From: Pseudomonadota bacterium
GTDB lineage: Bacteria > Pseudomonadota > Gammaproteobacteria > Steroidobacterales > Steroidobacteraceae
Direction of reading: 5' to 3'
NCBI GenBank assembly: GCA_023417315.1
Contig: JAEZFW010000067.1
Span: 1 to 64,000, forward strand
DNA length: 64,000 bases
Within the stretch, counting starts at the first letter, position 1. Each line of letters starts with the position of its first letter. Both the position numbers and the translations under genes were made by a program. Shown here piece after piece: positions 8,649 through 18,246 of the stretch. A model generated the notes under the pieces. The model was not told the origin of the DNA and searched no databases. It saw only the letters and a program-made list of their open reading frames with translations.

Positions 8649-8757
8649 TCGCCATCTTTCCAGCGGCAGCTTACTAGCGAAGCGGAAGCGGAGCCTTCTA
8701 GCGGCAGCTTGCTAGCGGAAGCCTCCTAGCGCAGCTTTCTGGCGGAAGCTTGCGGAC
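8649..8757. repeat. Degenerate inverted copies of the 36-bp repeat core
   Basis: CCAGCGGCAGCT at 8660-8671 is the reverse complement of the AGCTGCCGCTGG core of the tandem units. Further degenerate copies follow (CTAGCGGCAGCTTGCTAGCG at 8698-8717 and a variant near 8729). The stretch could fold back on the tandem array. It ends at the stop of the sugar kinase gene. Confidence 0.65.
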
Positions 8758-10122
8758 TCAGCGCAGCGCTTCCCGCCAACGATCGCGATAGCTCAGCAGT
8801 TCCGGGATATCGAACGGTTCGACATCCATCAGCGGTTCTTGGCTGTCGCCCGCGAAACCCGCCAGGTATGCGGCGACCCGACCCGCTGCCGTTGTTGACG
8901 GCGCGCGCTTCACTTGACCGACATCAGTGAGCGCCGCGAGGAGAGGCGCGAAGAGGGGATTCGCGGCGAGCGGCCCATCGACGAAGACTTCTCCGCGCGC
9001 GCCATGGGATTCGATCGACAAGTCCGTCATCAATGCCGAATACAATGTCGCGAGTGACGCACGCGCCATTCCGTTGAGCCCAGCCGCATTCACGAGTTGA
9101 CCGATACGACCATTGAATGGACCTGCGCTCGCGAACGACGGCAATGCCATGACACCAGTGCGAACGATCTCGCGCACGGACTCGAGTGTCGGCACACCCT
9201 GTCCTCGAGCGATCGCCTCGTACTCGCGCCCGCCCATGAATCGTGCGGTCGGCACCGGGGAGCCGAATGCATTGACGTTCGCAAGCATGTCGCGCTGCTC
9301 TTCGAGGCGCGTCAGATCGCCCCCATTCGCCATCACGATGGTCCACGTACCGCTCGAGACCACGATGAATGGCGAATGCTCGCGGCCGATCAAGAAGCGC
9401 AGATAGGACGCATTCGAATCGTGAATACCGCACGCCACCTCGCAGCGACCATCGAGTCCGGTGTGCGCGACGACGGACTCACGCAACCCGCCGAGCTTCT
9501 CGCGAGCAGACCGAACGCGAGGAAAGCGCTCCGCCCAACCACATGTCCGCGCCAGATTCGAAAAGCGCGCCTCTCGCGGACGCCACAGATCTGTGTGACA
9601 CCCCAGTGAAGTGAGCTCGCTCGCAAGCGTGCCGCTCAAGCGCCACGCCCAATATTGGGGGTAGAGCAATAGATGCGCTGCGCGGTCGAACAGCCCAGCT
9701 CGTGTACGCTGTAGATAGTAGAGCTGACGCGCGAGATTGAGCCCACACGGCAAGTTGGGCGAGAACGTCTCTGTGAAGGCGTCGCGAGCTCGATCGTAGT
9801 CCTCGCTCACGCGTTCGTAGCACGTGTCTTCGTAATCGGGTGCCGCGAGAATCTCGCCAGCCGCATCGATGAGCACCGCCGCCGCGCCATGCGCCACCGG
9901 GACGATCGTGTCGATGCGCTCTTTGTGAGGTGCCTGCCGGAGCGCGTCGAGCAACCAACGCTCGATCTCGAGCACATCGAGCTCGCGACCGTATTCCGCG
10001 TTGACACTCTGACTCGCACGACGAGCGCTCCAGACTTCTTCGTGCGTGCGTGAATCGATCAGCGCGAGCTTCGTGTTCGTTTTACCAACGTCGAACAATG
10101 CAACTAAAGAATCCCCCCTCAC
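8758..10122 (-). CDS. rhaK: FGGY-family carbohydrate kinase, probable L-rhamnulokinase
   Basis: A 454-residue kinase of the FGGY (actin-like ATPase) family. The N-terminal phosphate loop is LFDVGKTNTKLALID; a catalytic Asp candidate is in CGIHDSNASYL; the ATP-binding part includes VVSSGTWTIV. Next to rhamnose permease, isomerase and aldolase genes its likely substrate is L-rhamnulose, giving L-rhamnulose-1-phosphate. It is the last gene of the minus-strand transport operon, 77 bases after the permease gene, with a palindromic repeat between them. The start codon appears to be GTG with no clear ribosome binding site upstream. Confidence 0.85.
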   Translation of the reverse strand: MRGDSLVALFDVGKTNTKLALIDSRTHEEVWSARRASQSVNAEYGRELDVLEIERWLLDALRQAPHKERIDTIVPVAHGAAAVLIDAAGEILAAPDYEDTCYERVSEDYDRARDAFTETFSPNLPCGLNLARQLYYLQRTRAGLFDRAAHLLLYPQYWAWRLSGTLASELTSLGCHTDLWRPREARFSNLARTCGWAERFPRVRSAREKLGGLRESVVAHTGLDGRCEVACGIHDSNASYLRFLIGREHSPFIVVSSGTWTIVMANGGDLTRLEEQRDMLANVNAFGSPVPTARFMGGREYEAIARGQGVPTLESVREIVRTGVMALPSFASAGPFNGRIGQLVNAAGLNGMARASLATLYSALMTDLSIESHGARGEVFVDGPLAANPLFAPLLAALTDVGQVKRAPSTTAAGRVAAYLAGFAGDSQEPLMDVEPFDIPELLSYRDRWREALR

Positions 10123-10146
10123 GCTCGAACGGACGTTAACGTCGTC

Positions 10147-10180
10147 CCCTCACCCTCGAGGGAGAGGGTTAGGGTGAGGG
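10147..10180. repeat. CCCTCACCCT...AGGGTGAGGG palindromic repeat
   Basis: A REP-like palindrome containing GAGGGAGAGGGTTAGGGTGA and an opposing CCCTCACCCTC. It belongs to the same family as the copies near 21598-21786, 37911-37945 and 61170-61204. It lies between the permease and kinase genes of the rhamnose operon. Confidence 0.75.
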
Positions 10181-10199
10181 TTCTCCTGCGAAGTCCGGG

Positions 10200-11165
10200 T
10201 CATGATTGCGATCTACGTACGAAGCGTGCGGGCCAGCGTTCCGCAATCGCGGGAATCGCTACGACGGTGATCAATAACGCACCGACGATGATAGACATGA
10301 CGATCCCAGGAATATTCATGAGACCGAGTCCGAAATTGACGAAGCCGAGCACGATCGCAGCGAGCACCACACCAAGAATCCCGCCCTTGCCGCCCCACAC
10401 CGAGACACCGCCCAAGATGACCATGCTGATGATCTCGAGCTCCCAACCTTGTGCGATCGAGGGACGCGTCGATCCGAGACGCGAGGTCAGCAATACGGCC
10501 GCGAGCCCACAGAAGAGCCCGGTGATCGCGAACAGCAGGAACTTATAGCGATCGACTGCGACACCGGAACACCGGCTCGCGGTCGGATTGGCGCCAATCG
10601 CGTAGATCGTGCGACCCCATCGTGTGAAGTGCAAGAACAGTCCGAACGCCATCGCCAACGCGAGGAACAGCGCAAGCTCGATCGTGATGGGCCCGACGGC
10701 ATACCCTTGACCTAAGACGGAGAAGGAAGCCGGATAGTCCTTCAGCACTCGATCGCCGAGCACCGCATAGGCGGCGCCGCGAAACAGCGTCATCGTGCCG
10801 ATCGTGGCGACGATCGATGGCACTCTGCCGACCGTGACGAGCGCACCGTTGATCGCGCCAGCAAGGAGTCCTGTACCCAGTCCGATCGCCGTCAACTCGA
10901 ACGTTCCGAGGCCGTGCGCCGCAGCCAAGCCCATCGCAACCGAGGCGAGCGCGATGATGGCTGCGACCGAGATGTCGATCTCACCGGCAATGATCAGAAG
11001 CGCCAAGGGCAACGCGACGATCGCGCGCTCAGTGAAGTTGTAGCTCGCATCCGACAGTGTCCACACATCGAGGAAGTAAGGAGACACGTTCGCGAAGAAA
11101 AGGAACTCCGCGATCAGCACGAGGCCGAGCATCGACTCCCAGCGCAACAGCGATTTCAACTTCAT
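10200..11165 (-). CDS. rhaQ: Rhamnose ABC transporter permease
   Basis: A 321-residue membrane protein of the RbsC/BPD_transp_2 family with about eight to ten hydrophobic segments. It contains the family signature GEIDISVAAIIALASVAMG near the N-terminus and GRTIYAIGANPTASRCSGV in the cytoplasmic coupling region. The start is ATG 11165, overlapping the stop of the preceding permease (ATGA). The much longer upstream reading only covers the other permease out of frame. It pairs with the second permease to form the membrane channel. Confidence 0.9.
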   Translation of the reverse strand: MKLKSLLRWESMLGLVLIAEFLFFANVSPYFLDVWTLSDASYNFTERAIVALPLALLIIAGEIDISVAAIIALASVAMGLAAAHGLGTFELTAIGLGTGLLAGAINGALVTVGRVPSIVATIGTMTLFRGAAYAVLGDRVLKDYPASFSVLGQGYAVGPITIELALFLALAMAFGLFLHFTRWGRTIYAIGANPTASRCSGVAVDRYKFLLFAITGLFCGLAAVLLTSRLGSTRPSIAQGWELEIISMVILGGVSVWGGKGGILGVVLAAIVLGFVNFGLGLMNIPGIVMSIIVGALLITVVAIPAIAERWPARFVRRSQS

Positions 11166-12139
11166 GCCGGCGATCTCGCTTCGAGAATCGTCCGCTTCTC
11201 CTGCCGTTGACGCGCGCTCAGGAGCACTGCAGCGAGAATCACGATACCGTTGATGAACATCTGCCAGAAAGCCGAGATACCGACGAGCGGCAGCGCATTG
11301 CGAATGATGCCGATGAACAAGCAGCCGAGCACGACACCCGCGACGCTCCCCACGCCACCTGCGATGGCCACGCCGCCGATCAAACATGCGGCGATAACTT
11401 GCAGCTCGAAACCGAGCGCAATGTCCGTATAAGCGACGGCGAATCGAGATACCCACAAGTAGCCGCACAAGCCTGCGAGCGCGCCACAGATCGTGTAGGC
11501 GATGAATTGCATCCGCCCTGGATCAATGCCTGAGTACTGCGCGGCGTTGGGATTACCGCCTGCGGCGTAGAGATCGCGCCCCATATTCGTATAGCGAAGC
11601 ACGACGAAAGTACCGAGCGCGACGATGATCGCGATCCAGGACAATGTGCTCAAGCCGAATAGATCGCCGCGCACGAATGCCAGGAAGTCGCGCGACATCT
11701 CGTTCTCGTTGACCCATTCGCCTTGCGACAGCACGTAGATGACGCCGCGATAGACGGACATCGTTCCAAGCGTCACGACGATCGGCGGCAGGCGCAGCTT
11801 CCAAACGAGTAGCCCGTTCAGAGCGCCGAGCACCGTGCCGCTCAACAAGGCTGCGCCCATGATCACCGCGACGCCCGCATCCGGATAGCTGCGATTGAGC
11901 AGCGCGACGATCATCCCGCTCAAAGCGAGATTCGCCGCCACCGACAAGTCGATGCCGCGCGTCACGATCACCAACATCTGCCCGAGCGCAAGCACGATGA
12001 GGATCGACGTGTCGTTCAACACGTCGGCGAGATTCGACGGCGCCGCGAAGCCGGGAAACGCGATCGTCACGGCGATCAGCAGCGCGAGCGTCAGCGCTGC
12101 GAAAATGCGATCGCGGCGACCCTCAGCGCTGATCCTCAT
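11162..12139 (-). CDS. rhaP: Rhamnose ABC transporter permease
   Basis: A 325-residue RbsC-family permease. Its N-terminal signature is TRGIDLSVAANLALSGM, and the coupling segment is GRDLYAAGGNPNAAQYSGI. About nine hydrophobic segments. It lies between the ATPase gene (75 bases upstream) and the second permease gene, with which it overlaps by four bases. It should form the transmembrane part of the importer together with its partner. Confidence 0.9.
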   Translation of the reverse strand: MRISAEGRRDRIFAALTLALLIAVTIAFPGFAAPSNLADVLNDTSILIVLALGQMLVIVTRGIDLSVAANLALSGMIVALLNRSYPDAGVAVIMGAALLSGTVLGALNGLLVWKLRLPPIVVTLGTMSVYRGVIYVLSQGEWVNENEMSRDFLAFVRGDLFGLSTLSWIAIIVALGTFVVLRYTNMGRDLYAAGGNPNAAQYSGIDPGRMQFIAYTICGALAGLCGYLWVSRFAVAYTDIALGFELQVIAACLIGGVAIAGGVGSVAGVVLGCLFIGIIRNALPLVGISAFWQMFINGIVILAAVLLSARQRQEKRTILEARSPA

Positions 12140-12214
12140 GAATGCAATCTCACGGAGCCTGATGGACCCTCGCCTCCGCGACGGTGACGAACAGTAGAGC
12201 TAGAAGCTCGTGCG

Positions 12215-13714
12215 CTACGCATCTGTCGCTGCCCTCACGATGCCCTCGCTCGTCGCCTCGCGACGTTCGAAGATGCCGCGCACGCGTCCGCGGCGCATGA
12301 CGAGCACACGATCCGACATGCCGAGTATTTCTGGCAGCTCGGATGAGATCATGATGACCGCCTTGCCACGGCGCGCGAAGTCATCCGTGACCGCATGCAC
12401 TGCCGCCTTCGCACCGACGTCTATGCCCTTCGTCGGCTCATCGAGAATGAGCACACGCGGATCGCGAGCCAGCCATTTTGCGATGACGATCTTTTGCTGA
12501 TTACCGCCCGAGAGCGCCTCGACGTTCTGCTCCGGTCCCTGCGCTCGCACACTCAGCTTCTCGATCCACTCGCGCGCCAAGTCGCGCTCGCGTTGCGAGC
12601 GGCACCAGCCGTTAGGCGCAAGCGTCGCAAGATTCGGCAACGCGAGGTTCGCTGCAATCGAGAACGGCAGGATCGCACCTTGCGTTTGCCGATCCTCGGG
12701 CACATACGCGATCCCAGCGCGCACCGCATCTTCAGGCGAGCGAAGCGCGAGCTCGCGGCCATCGATCGATATGGACCCCGCGCTCGCAGGAGTGAGCCCG
12801 AACAACACTTGGGCAAGCTCAGTGCGTCCGGCACCGACGAGACCATAGACTCCTAAGATCTCGCCTTCGCGCACTTCGAAAGATACATCTTCGAATTCGC
12901 CGGCGCGGAACAACCGCTCGACGCGTAGCACGGGGCGACCGATCGGACCTTCGGTCTTGGGGAACAATTGATCGACCGGCCGGCCGACCATCATGCGGAT
13001 GAGCTCGTCCCGATTCGTATGGGCGAGCTCGCCTTCGCCGACCGATGCGCCATCACGAAATACCGTGTACCGATCCGCGAGCGAGAACAACTCGTCGAAC
13101 TTGTGGCTGATGAACAGAACCGCACAACCCGCATCGCGCAGCTTGAGTGTGATGCGAAACAGGTCTTCCACCTCGCGATGTGAAAGCGATGCGGTGGGCT
13201 CATCGAGAATGAGAATGCGCGCTTCGCGCGTCAGCGCACGCGCGATCTGCACGACGTGCTTTTGCGCAATGCTGAGCCGGCCCGCAGGCAGGTCCGGATC
13301 GAAATCGGCGTCGAGCTCGCGAAGGATCTGCGCTGCGCGCTCGCGCATCGCGCGCCATGACACGAGACCGCCGTTGCGCGGACGGGCGTGAACGAACAAG
13401 TTCTCGGCCACGCTTAAGTTATCGAAGACGATGCATTCTTGATGGACGACGCTGATCCCGAGCGAGCGCGCATGCTCGGCATCGAGGATTCGAATCGTCT
13501 TGCCGTCGAGCTCGATCCGACCGCCATCCGGCTGATGAAACCCTGAGAGGATCTTCACGAGCGTCGATTTGCCCGCACCGTTCTCGCCGATCAAGGCCGT
13601 CACTGCGCCGCTTGGCAACGTAAGATTCGCATCCGCGAGCGCTCGAGCGCCACCGAAGGATTTCTGGATGTGGTGGAGAGCGAGAATGGGTACCGCGTCC
13701 GAGGAGGCGCTCAT
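12215..13714 (-). CDS. rhaT: Rhamnose ABC transporter ATP-binding protein (two ABC domains)
   Basis: A 499-residue protein with two nucleotide-binding domains, as in RbsA/XylG/AraG. Domain 1: Walker A GENGAGKST, signature LSIAQKHVVQ, Walker B ILILDEPTASLS. Domain 2: a degenerate Walker A in VYGLVGAGRTEL, signature LSGGNQQK, Walker B VLILDEPTKGIDVG. Asymmetric domains are normal in this sugar-importer class. The gene follows the binding-protein gene by about 110 bases that hold an inverted repeat. Confidence 0.92.
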   Translation of the reverse strand: MSASSDAVPILALHHIQKSFGGARALADANLTLPSGAVTALIGENGAGKSTLVKILSGFHQPDGGRIELDGKTIRILDAEHARSLGISVVHQECIVFDNLSVAENLFVHARPRNGGLVSWRAMRERAAQILRELDADFDPDLPAGRLSIAQKHVVQIARALTREARILILDEPTASLSHREVEDLFRITLKLRDAGCAVLFISHKFDELFSLADRYTVFRDGASVGEGELAHTNRDELIRMMVGRPVDQLFPKTEGPIGRPVLRVERLFRAGEFEDVSFEVREGEILGVYGLVGAGRTELAQVLFGLTPASAGSISIDGRELALRSPEDAVRAGIAYVPEDRQTQGAILPFSIAANLALPNLATLAPNGWCRSQRERDLAREWIEKLSVRAQGPEQNVEALSGGNQQKIVIAKWLARDPRVLILDEPTKGIDVGAKAAVHAVTDDFARRGKAVIMISSELPEILGMSDRVLVMRRGRVRGIFERREATSEGIVRAATDA

Positions 13715-13747
13715 TGCTTGGCAGTGACTCTGGATGCGTCTGTGGCA

Positions 13748-13815
13748 GCTGACGGTTGACGGCCAGACAGAGAGCAGCGGCGCGGCGCCTTGCTGTCAAC
13801 AGTCAACCGTCAACC
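13748..13815. repeat. Inverted repeat with GACGGTTGACGG-type arms
   Basis: GCTGACGGTTGACGG on the left and CAGTCAACCGTCAAC on the right form an imperfect inverted repeat between the binding-protein and ATPase genes. A single related arm (GTTGACGGTTGACGGCCAGA) is found at 18181-18200 in the other half of the regulon. Confidence 0.7.
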
Positions 13816-13822
13816 TGCAGCA

Positions 13823-14830
13823 TCAGAAGATGCTCGCGAACTCCGCCACATTGCTCGCGTCGTAGATGAAGGGCTTGCCCATCGCGCCGACGCCGCTCGC
13901 ATCGAAGGTCACGCTGCCGAGCCGCTCGATCGAGATCGGCTGATCCGGCGGCTCGCCGCGGGCGAGGCGCACAGCGATTTGAGTGGCGGCATATCCGAGA
14001 TCGATCGGATTCCAGATCGCAAACTTCGGCACGACGCCGTTGGCCACATATCCCGCAAGCTCTGAAGGCAGACCTAGACCGGTGACCTGGACCTTGCCAG
14101 CGAGACCTTGATCTTCGATCGCCTTCGCCGCTGCCACGATGCCCACTGAGCTCAGTGAGATCACGACCTTCAGATCGGGATGCTGCTTCACGAGCGCAAC
14201 CGTTTCTCGATAAGACTTGTCCGAGACGTCATCGCCATACACGACGCTGACGAGCGATAGACCGGGATGCTCCGGCAGCGCTTCCTTCATCTCGGCGAGC
14301 CACGCGTTTTGGTTGGTCGACGTCGGCGTCGCAGAAACGACGGCGATCTTGCCTTGCGCATTCGGCGCGAGCTCTGCAGCGAGCTGCACCACGGTTTGGC
14401 CGATGAGCTCATCCGATGACGGCGCGAGGTGGACCAGCCGTCCACCCTCTGCCACAGCAGAGTCGTAGGAGATCACTTTGATCCCTCGCTGCATCGCACG
14501 CTTGAGCGTCGGCACGAGTGCGTCGGGATCGTTCGCGGAGACGGCAATGGCATCCACGCGCTGGGCAATGAGCGAATTGAGCACGTCGATCTGACCTTCG
14601 GCGGTCGGTGTCGTCGGGCCCGTGAAGATCACTTCGGCATCGAGCGCCGCAGCCGCCTCGCTCGCGCCCTTGTTCACCGCGTCGAAGAAACCGTTACCCA
14701 ATGACTTCGCAACGAGTCCGACGCGCACCTTGCCTTGCGCATTCGGCTGCGCGCTGCGCTCACCGCACCCTGCGACCGAAACCAGGCTCAGCGCAGCAAG
14801 CCACGACAGCACGATTCTTCGATTCCGCAC
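13823..14830 (-). CDS. rhaS: Rhamnose ABC transporter substrate-binding lipoprotein
   Basis: A 335-residue periplasmic binding protein of the type-1 (RbsB-like) fold. The N-terminus is a lipoprotein signal with SLVSVAGCGERS. The mature part contains VGLVAKSLGNGFFDAVNKGA and AIAVSANDPDALVPTLKRA, typical of sugar-binding proteins, and VISYDSAV. It precedes the ATPase and permease genes, the usual order for rhamnose importers. L-rhamnose specificity is inferred from the neighbouring catabolic genes. Confidence 0.9.
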   Translation of the reverse strand: MRNRRIVLSWLAALSLVSVAGCGERSAQPNAQGKVRVGLVAKSLGNGFFDAVNKGASEAAAALDAEVIFTGPTTPTAEGQIDVLNSLIAQRVDAIAVSANDPDALVPTLKRAMQRGIKVISYDSAVAEGGRLVHLAPSSDELIGQTVVQLAAELAPNAQGKIAVVSATPTSTNQNAWLAEMKEALPEHPGLSLVSVVYGDDVSDKSYRETVALVKQHPDLKVVISLSSVGIVAAAKAIEDQGLAGKVQVTGLGLPSELAGYVANGVVPKFAIWNPIDLGYAATQIAVRLARGEPPDQPISIERLGSVTFDASGVGAMGKPFIYDASNVAEFASIF

Positions 14831-14884
14831 GCTATCCCCTCATCTTTCGATTCATGACGCCTGTCGGGCAGGCGTTGCCCCGAC

Positions 14885-15688
14885 TTACGCCAGCTCTTTG
14901 AGCTGGTCTTGCTCGCTGATCTTCGCCACGATCACGCGGATGCCCGCGGCGCTGAACGGCTCGAGCTCTTCGGGTCGAGCGCCATCGTCAGTGATGATCG
15001 TGGAGATCCGATCCAGGCCCGCGACGATCATCGCGGACTTACGACGCAGCTTCGAGCTATCGGCCATGACGACAACGTGCTCGGTCCGCTTCAACAGTTT
15101 CGTCTGCGCCTGCACGATCAAAGGATCGGCTTCCATGATCCCGAAGCGATTCAAGCCGTAGCAGCCCGTGAACAGCTTGTTGCCCCAAAAGCTTTCGACC
15201 GTATCGTTCTCGAATGGGCTCAGCACGATGTTCTGCTCTCTGAAGATCGTGCCGCCGGGCAACGTGATGCGATTGCGGCTGGTCGCGAGCAGCTTGGCTG
15301 CTATCGGAAAGGAGTTCGTCAGGATGTCGAGATCGCTGTCCGCGAGAAACTCGACCAATGCGAAGGTGGTGGTCCCACCGTTGATGATGATGCTCTCTCC
15401 CGGCTCGATGAGCTCGGATGCCGCACGTGCGATTGCGCGCTTTTGAGGGACGCTGATGTCTTGGCTCAAGGAGAACGGGACACCGACGAGGTGCGGCTGG
15501 TGCCGCGGTCGTACGGCCTCAGCGCCGCCGCGAATGCGCTTGATCTCGCCGCGCTCCGCTAACGTGTTGATATCTCGACGGATCGTGGCTTCCGAAGCGC
15601 CGAGGAGATTCAGTAAGTCGGACACACCGACGATCGAGCGCTCTTCGACGAGCTTTAGAATGAGGTTGTGTCGTTCTCGTTCCAGCAT
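14885..15688 (-). CDS. rhaR: DeoR-family transcriptional regulator of the rhamnose regulon
   Basis: A 267-residue DeoR-type regulator. The N-terminal winged helix is signed by MLERERHNLILKLV and SEATIRRDINTLAERGEIKR. The C-terminal sensor domain has INGGTTTFALVEFL and later the VVVMADSSKLRRKSAM segment, which in this family binds phosphorylated sugars. It lies at the head of the minus-strand transport genes, divergent from the aldolase gene, so it probably controls both directions. The inducer is likely a rhamnose pathway intermediate (inference from family). Confidence 0.9.
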   Translation of the reverse strand: MLERERHNLILKLVEERSIVGVSDLLNLLGASEATIRRDINTLAERGEIKRIRGGAEAVRPRHQPHLVGVPFSLSQDISVPQKRAIARAASELIEPGESIIINGGTTTFALVEFLADSDLDILTNSFPIAAKLLATSRNRITLPGGTIFREQNIVLSPFENDTVESFWGNKLFTGCYGLNRFGIMEADPLIVQAQTKLLKRTEHVVVMADSSKLRRKSAMIVAGLDRISTIITDDGARPEELEPFSAAGIRVIVAKISEQDQLKELA

Positions 15689-16054
15689 GGCGCGATCCCA
15701 ATTGGATTCGAAATTATCAACAGTCCGAAGACTACCTGCCCCGTCCGCCGACAGACACTTTTCGGGGCCCGTCGGTACTTACACACGGTAGCTCGTCGGC
15801 GGCCTCGCGAGCCGCGAACAATGCCGGAGTCAGGTTCCTATCCCGCGGATTCCAGTCATCGATCACGCTTGTTGAGCGTTTCTGCGCGGGATTGATTGTA
15901 TATGATCATTTCGTATGGTACACAGCGATCTTATCGTGGTGCTGATTCGCTATCGGTAGAGTCGTTCGCCGAAGTGCGCTGCATGCGCTCGAAGTTACCT
16001 GCACCCGCACTTCGAATCGGACGGCCTTGATCGCACGCCCTTGGGGGAGATTAG
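15689..16054. promoter_or_regulatory. Divergent promoter region of the rhamnose regulon
   Basis: 366 bases between the DeoR regulator gene and the aldolase/dehydrogenase gene, with no credible gene. Two stretches have the TTTCG/CGAAA flavour of DeoR-type operators: ATTCGAAATTATC at about 15704-15718 and ATGATCATTTCGTAT at about 15902-15916, the latter including the palindrome ATGATCAT. They are candidate operators only. The GGGGAGATTAG just before 16055 is a good ribosome binding site for the plus-strand gene. Confidence 0.45.
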
Positions 16055-18172
16055 ATGAGCTTGATTCAGCCGGCGCAAGCTGCGTCGTCGCTTGTCATCG
16101 AGAATCGATGGGACGACGCGATGGCCGCGCGCCTTTCGCCCGCCGAATTGCTGCTGTACCGATCCAATTTGCTTGGGTCGGACAAGCGCATCACCAACTA
16201 CGGCGGCGGCAATACCTCCGCCAAGCTCACGCAGAAAGATCCGCTGACGGGTCAGGATGTGGAAGTGCTGTGGGTGAAGGGTTCGGGCGGCGATCTCGGA
16301 ACGATGAAGCTCGACGGCTTCGCCACCTTATATATGGAGAAGTTCCGGGCGCTCGAACGCTTCTACCAAGGCCCAGACAGCGACAGCACTCTGGTTCCGC
16401 TGTACGCCCATTGCACCTTCAACTTGAATCCGCGCGCAGCGAGCATCGACACACCGCTCCATGGTCTCGTCGATCGCGCACATGTCGATCACATGCACCC
16501 CGATGCACTGATCGCGATCGCCGCCTCAGCGGATAGCCGCGCGCTGACGAAGGAAATCTTCGGCGATGAGATCGGCTGGCTGCCATGGGTGCGGCCTGGC
16601 TATGAGCTCGGCTTGCGATTGCGCGAGTTCGTGCGCGCGAATCCGAAAGCGCGCGGCGTCGTGCTCGAGGCACACGGACTCTTCACGTGGGCAGACACGG
16701 CGAAGGCGTGCTACGAGAACACACTCGAGATCATCAATCGCGCAACGCTGTGGCTCGCGGAGCGCAGCCGCGGTCAGCGTCCGTTCGGCGCAGCGCAGGT
16801 CGCGCCGCTCAATCCCGAGCGTCGTCGCGAGGTCGCGGCGGCTCTGATGCCGCAGATCCGCGGCATGATCTCGAACACCTCGCGCAAGGTAGGACATTTC
16901 GACGATAGCGAGGTCGTGTTGGAGTTCGTCGGCAGCGAAAAACTCCAGCCGCTCGCGGCGCTCGGCACCTCGTGCCCCGATCATTTCTTGCGAACGAAGA
17001 TTTGGCCGCTCGTCTTGCCGTTCGATCCCACGCGCGAGACGACCGAACAGCTGGTCAGCCGCGTCCAATCGGCCATCGAGAGCTACCAGGCCCGCTACGC
17101 CAGTTACTACGAACGCTGCAAACGCGAAGGTTCGCCGCGCATGCGCGATCCGAATCCAGTCGTCTATCTCGTACCTGGCGTCGGCATGATTACGTTTGCC
17201 GCCGATAAGGCGACCGCGCGCATCGCTGGCGAGTTCTACATCAACGCGATCAATGTGATGCGCGGTGCCGCAGCTGTCTCGACCTATCGCGGCCTTCCCG
17301 AGCAGGAAGCCTTCGACATCGAATATTGGGACCTCGAAGAGGCGAAGCTGCAGCGGATGCCGAAACCGAAACCCCTAGCAGGTCGAATCGCGCTCATCAC
17401 GGGCGGCGCAGGCGGGATCGGACTCGCAACCGCGCGACGGTTGATGGACGAAGGCGCGTGCGTCGTGCTGTGCGACATCGATCGCGAAGCGCTGTCCGGC
17501 GCAGAGGCTGCGCTGAAGAAACAATATGGGAACGATCCCGTCGCGAGCTGCTGGGTCGACGTCACCCGCGAAGAGGCAGTGATCAACAGCTTCCGCGAAA
17601 GTGCGTGGAGGTTTGGCGGCCTCGACATCTGTGTCTCCAATGCGGGTATCGCCTCCGCTTCCGCCATCGACGAAACGACTCTCGCGACTTGGCAGAAGAA
17701 CATGGACATTTTGTCCACGGGTTACTTCCTCATCGCTCGCCAAGCGTTCCAGCTGTTCAAGCTCCAGAGCTTGGGCGGCTCCATCGTGTTCATCGGATCG
17801 AAGAATGCGCTGGCCGCCTCGCCTGGGGCCGCTGCGTATTGCACCGCCAAGGCCGCGGAGTTGCACTTGGCTCGCTGCCTTGCGCTCGAAGGCGCACCGC
17901 TCGAGATCCGCGTGAATGTCGTCAATCCGGATGCGGTGTTGCGAGGTTCTCGGATCTGGCAGGGCGAATGGGCTCAGCAGCGTGCCGCGCAGTACAAGAC
18001 CAGCGTCGATGAGCTCGAGGCCGTGTACCGCGAGCGCAGTCTGCTGAAGCGCAGCGTGTATCCGGAGGATGTCGCCGAGGCCGTCGTGTTCCTCGCATCG
18101 GAGCGCTCGGCCAAATCCACAGGGAACATCATCAATGTCGATGCGGGGAATGCCGGGGCATTTACGCGTTGA
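16055..18172 (+). CDS. rhaD: Bifunctional rhamnulose-1-phosphate aldolase / short-chain lactaldehyde dehydrogenase
   Basis: A 705-residue two-domain protein. The N-terminal half is a class II aldolase/adducin-type domain with zinc-ligand histidines in HVDHMHPDALIA (about 143-148) and EAHGLFTW (about 205). The C-terminal part (about 435-705) is an SDR with TGGAGGIG, SNAGIASAS and catalytic YCTAKAAEL (about 595). The family cleaves L-rhamnulose-1-phosphate to DHAP and L-lactaldehyde, and the SDR part is thought to oxidise lactaldehyde to lactate. GGGGAG lies seven bases before the ATG. It is first in a plus-strand operon with the isomerase and LldD-type genes. Confidence 0.92.
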   Translation: MSLIQPAQAASSLVIENRWDDAMAARLSPAELLLYRSNLLGSDKRITNYGGGNTSAKLTQKDPLTGQDVEVLWVKGSGGDLGTMKLDGFATLYMEKFRALERFYQGPDSDSTLVPLYAHCTFNLNPRAASIDTPLHGLVDRAHVDHMHPDALIAIAASADSRALTKEIFGDEIGWLPWVRPGYELGLRLREFVRANPKARGVVLEAHGLFTWADTAKACYENTLEIINRATLWLAERSRGQRPFGAAQVAPLNPERRREVAAALMPQIRGMISNTSRKVGHFDDSEVVLEFVGSEKLQPLAALGTSCPDHFLRTKIWPLVLPFDPTRETTEQLVSRVQSAIESYQARYASYYERCKREGSPRMRDPNPVVYLVPGVGMITFAADKATARIAGEFYINAINVMRGAAAVSTYRGLPEQEAFDIEYWDLEEAKLQRMPKPKPLAGRIALITGGAGGIGLATARRLMDEGACVVLCDIDREALSGAEAALKKQYGNDPVASCWVDVTREEAVINSFRESAWRFGGLDICVSNAGIASASAIDETTLATWQKNMDILSTGYFLIARQAFQLFKLQSLGGSIVFIGSKNALAASPGAAAYCTAKAAELHLARCLALEGAPLEIRVNVVNPDAVLRGSRIWQGEWAQQRAAQYKTSVDELEAVYRERSLLKRSVYPEDVAEAVVFLASERSAKSTGNIINVDAGNAGAFTR

Positions 18173-18179
18173 GGATTGA

Positions 18180-18201
18180 TGTTGACGGTTGACGGCCAGA
18201 G
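18180..18201. repeat. Single GTTGACGGTTGACGGCCAGA repeat copy
   Basis: The same 18-20-base string as in the left arm of the inverted repeat at 13748-13815. Here it lies alone between the aldolase stop and the isomerase start. Confidence 0.6.
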
Positions 18202-18246
18202 CGTGAACGCCATTCGCACTGCTGACCGACGTGCCAAGGTAATCTC

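Noticed and set aside
8495..8677. 60-codon frame over the 36-bp repeats
   Set aside because: It exists only because the repeat length is a multiple of three; it has no plausible start region and no homologous pattern.
11166..11468. Long N-terminal extension of the RhaQ-like permease
   Set aside because: It is translated from the neighbouring permease gene in another frame; the family start is at 11165 with an ATGA overlap.
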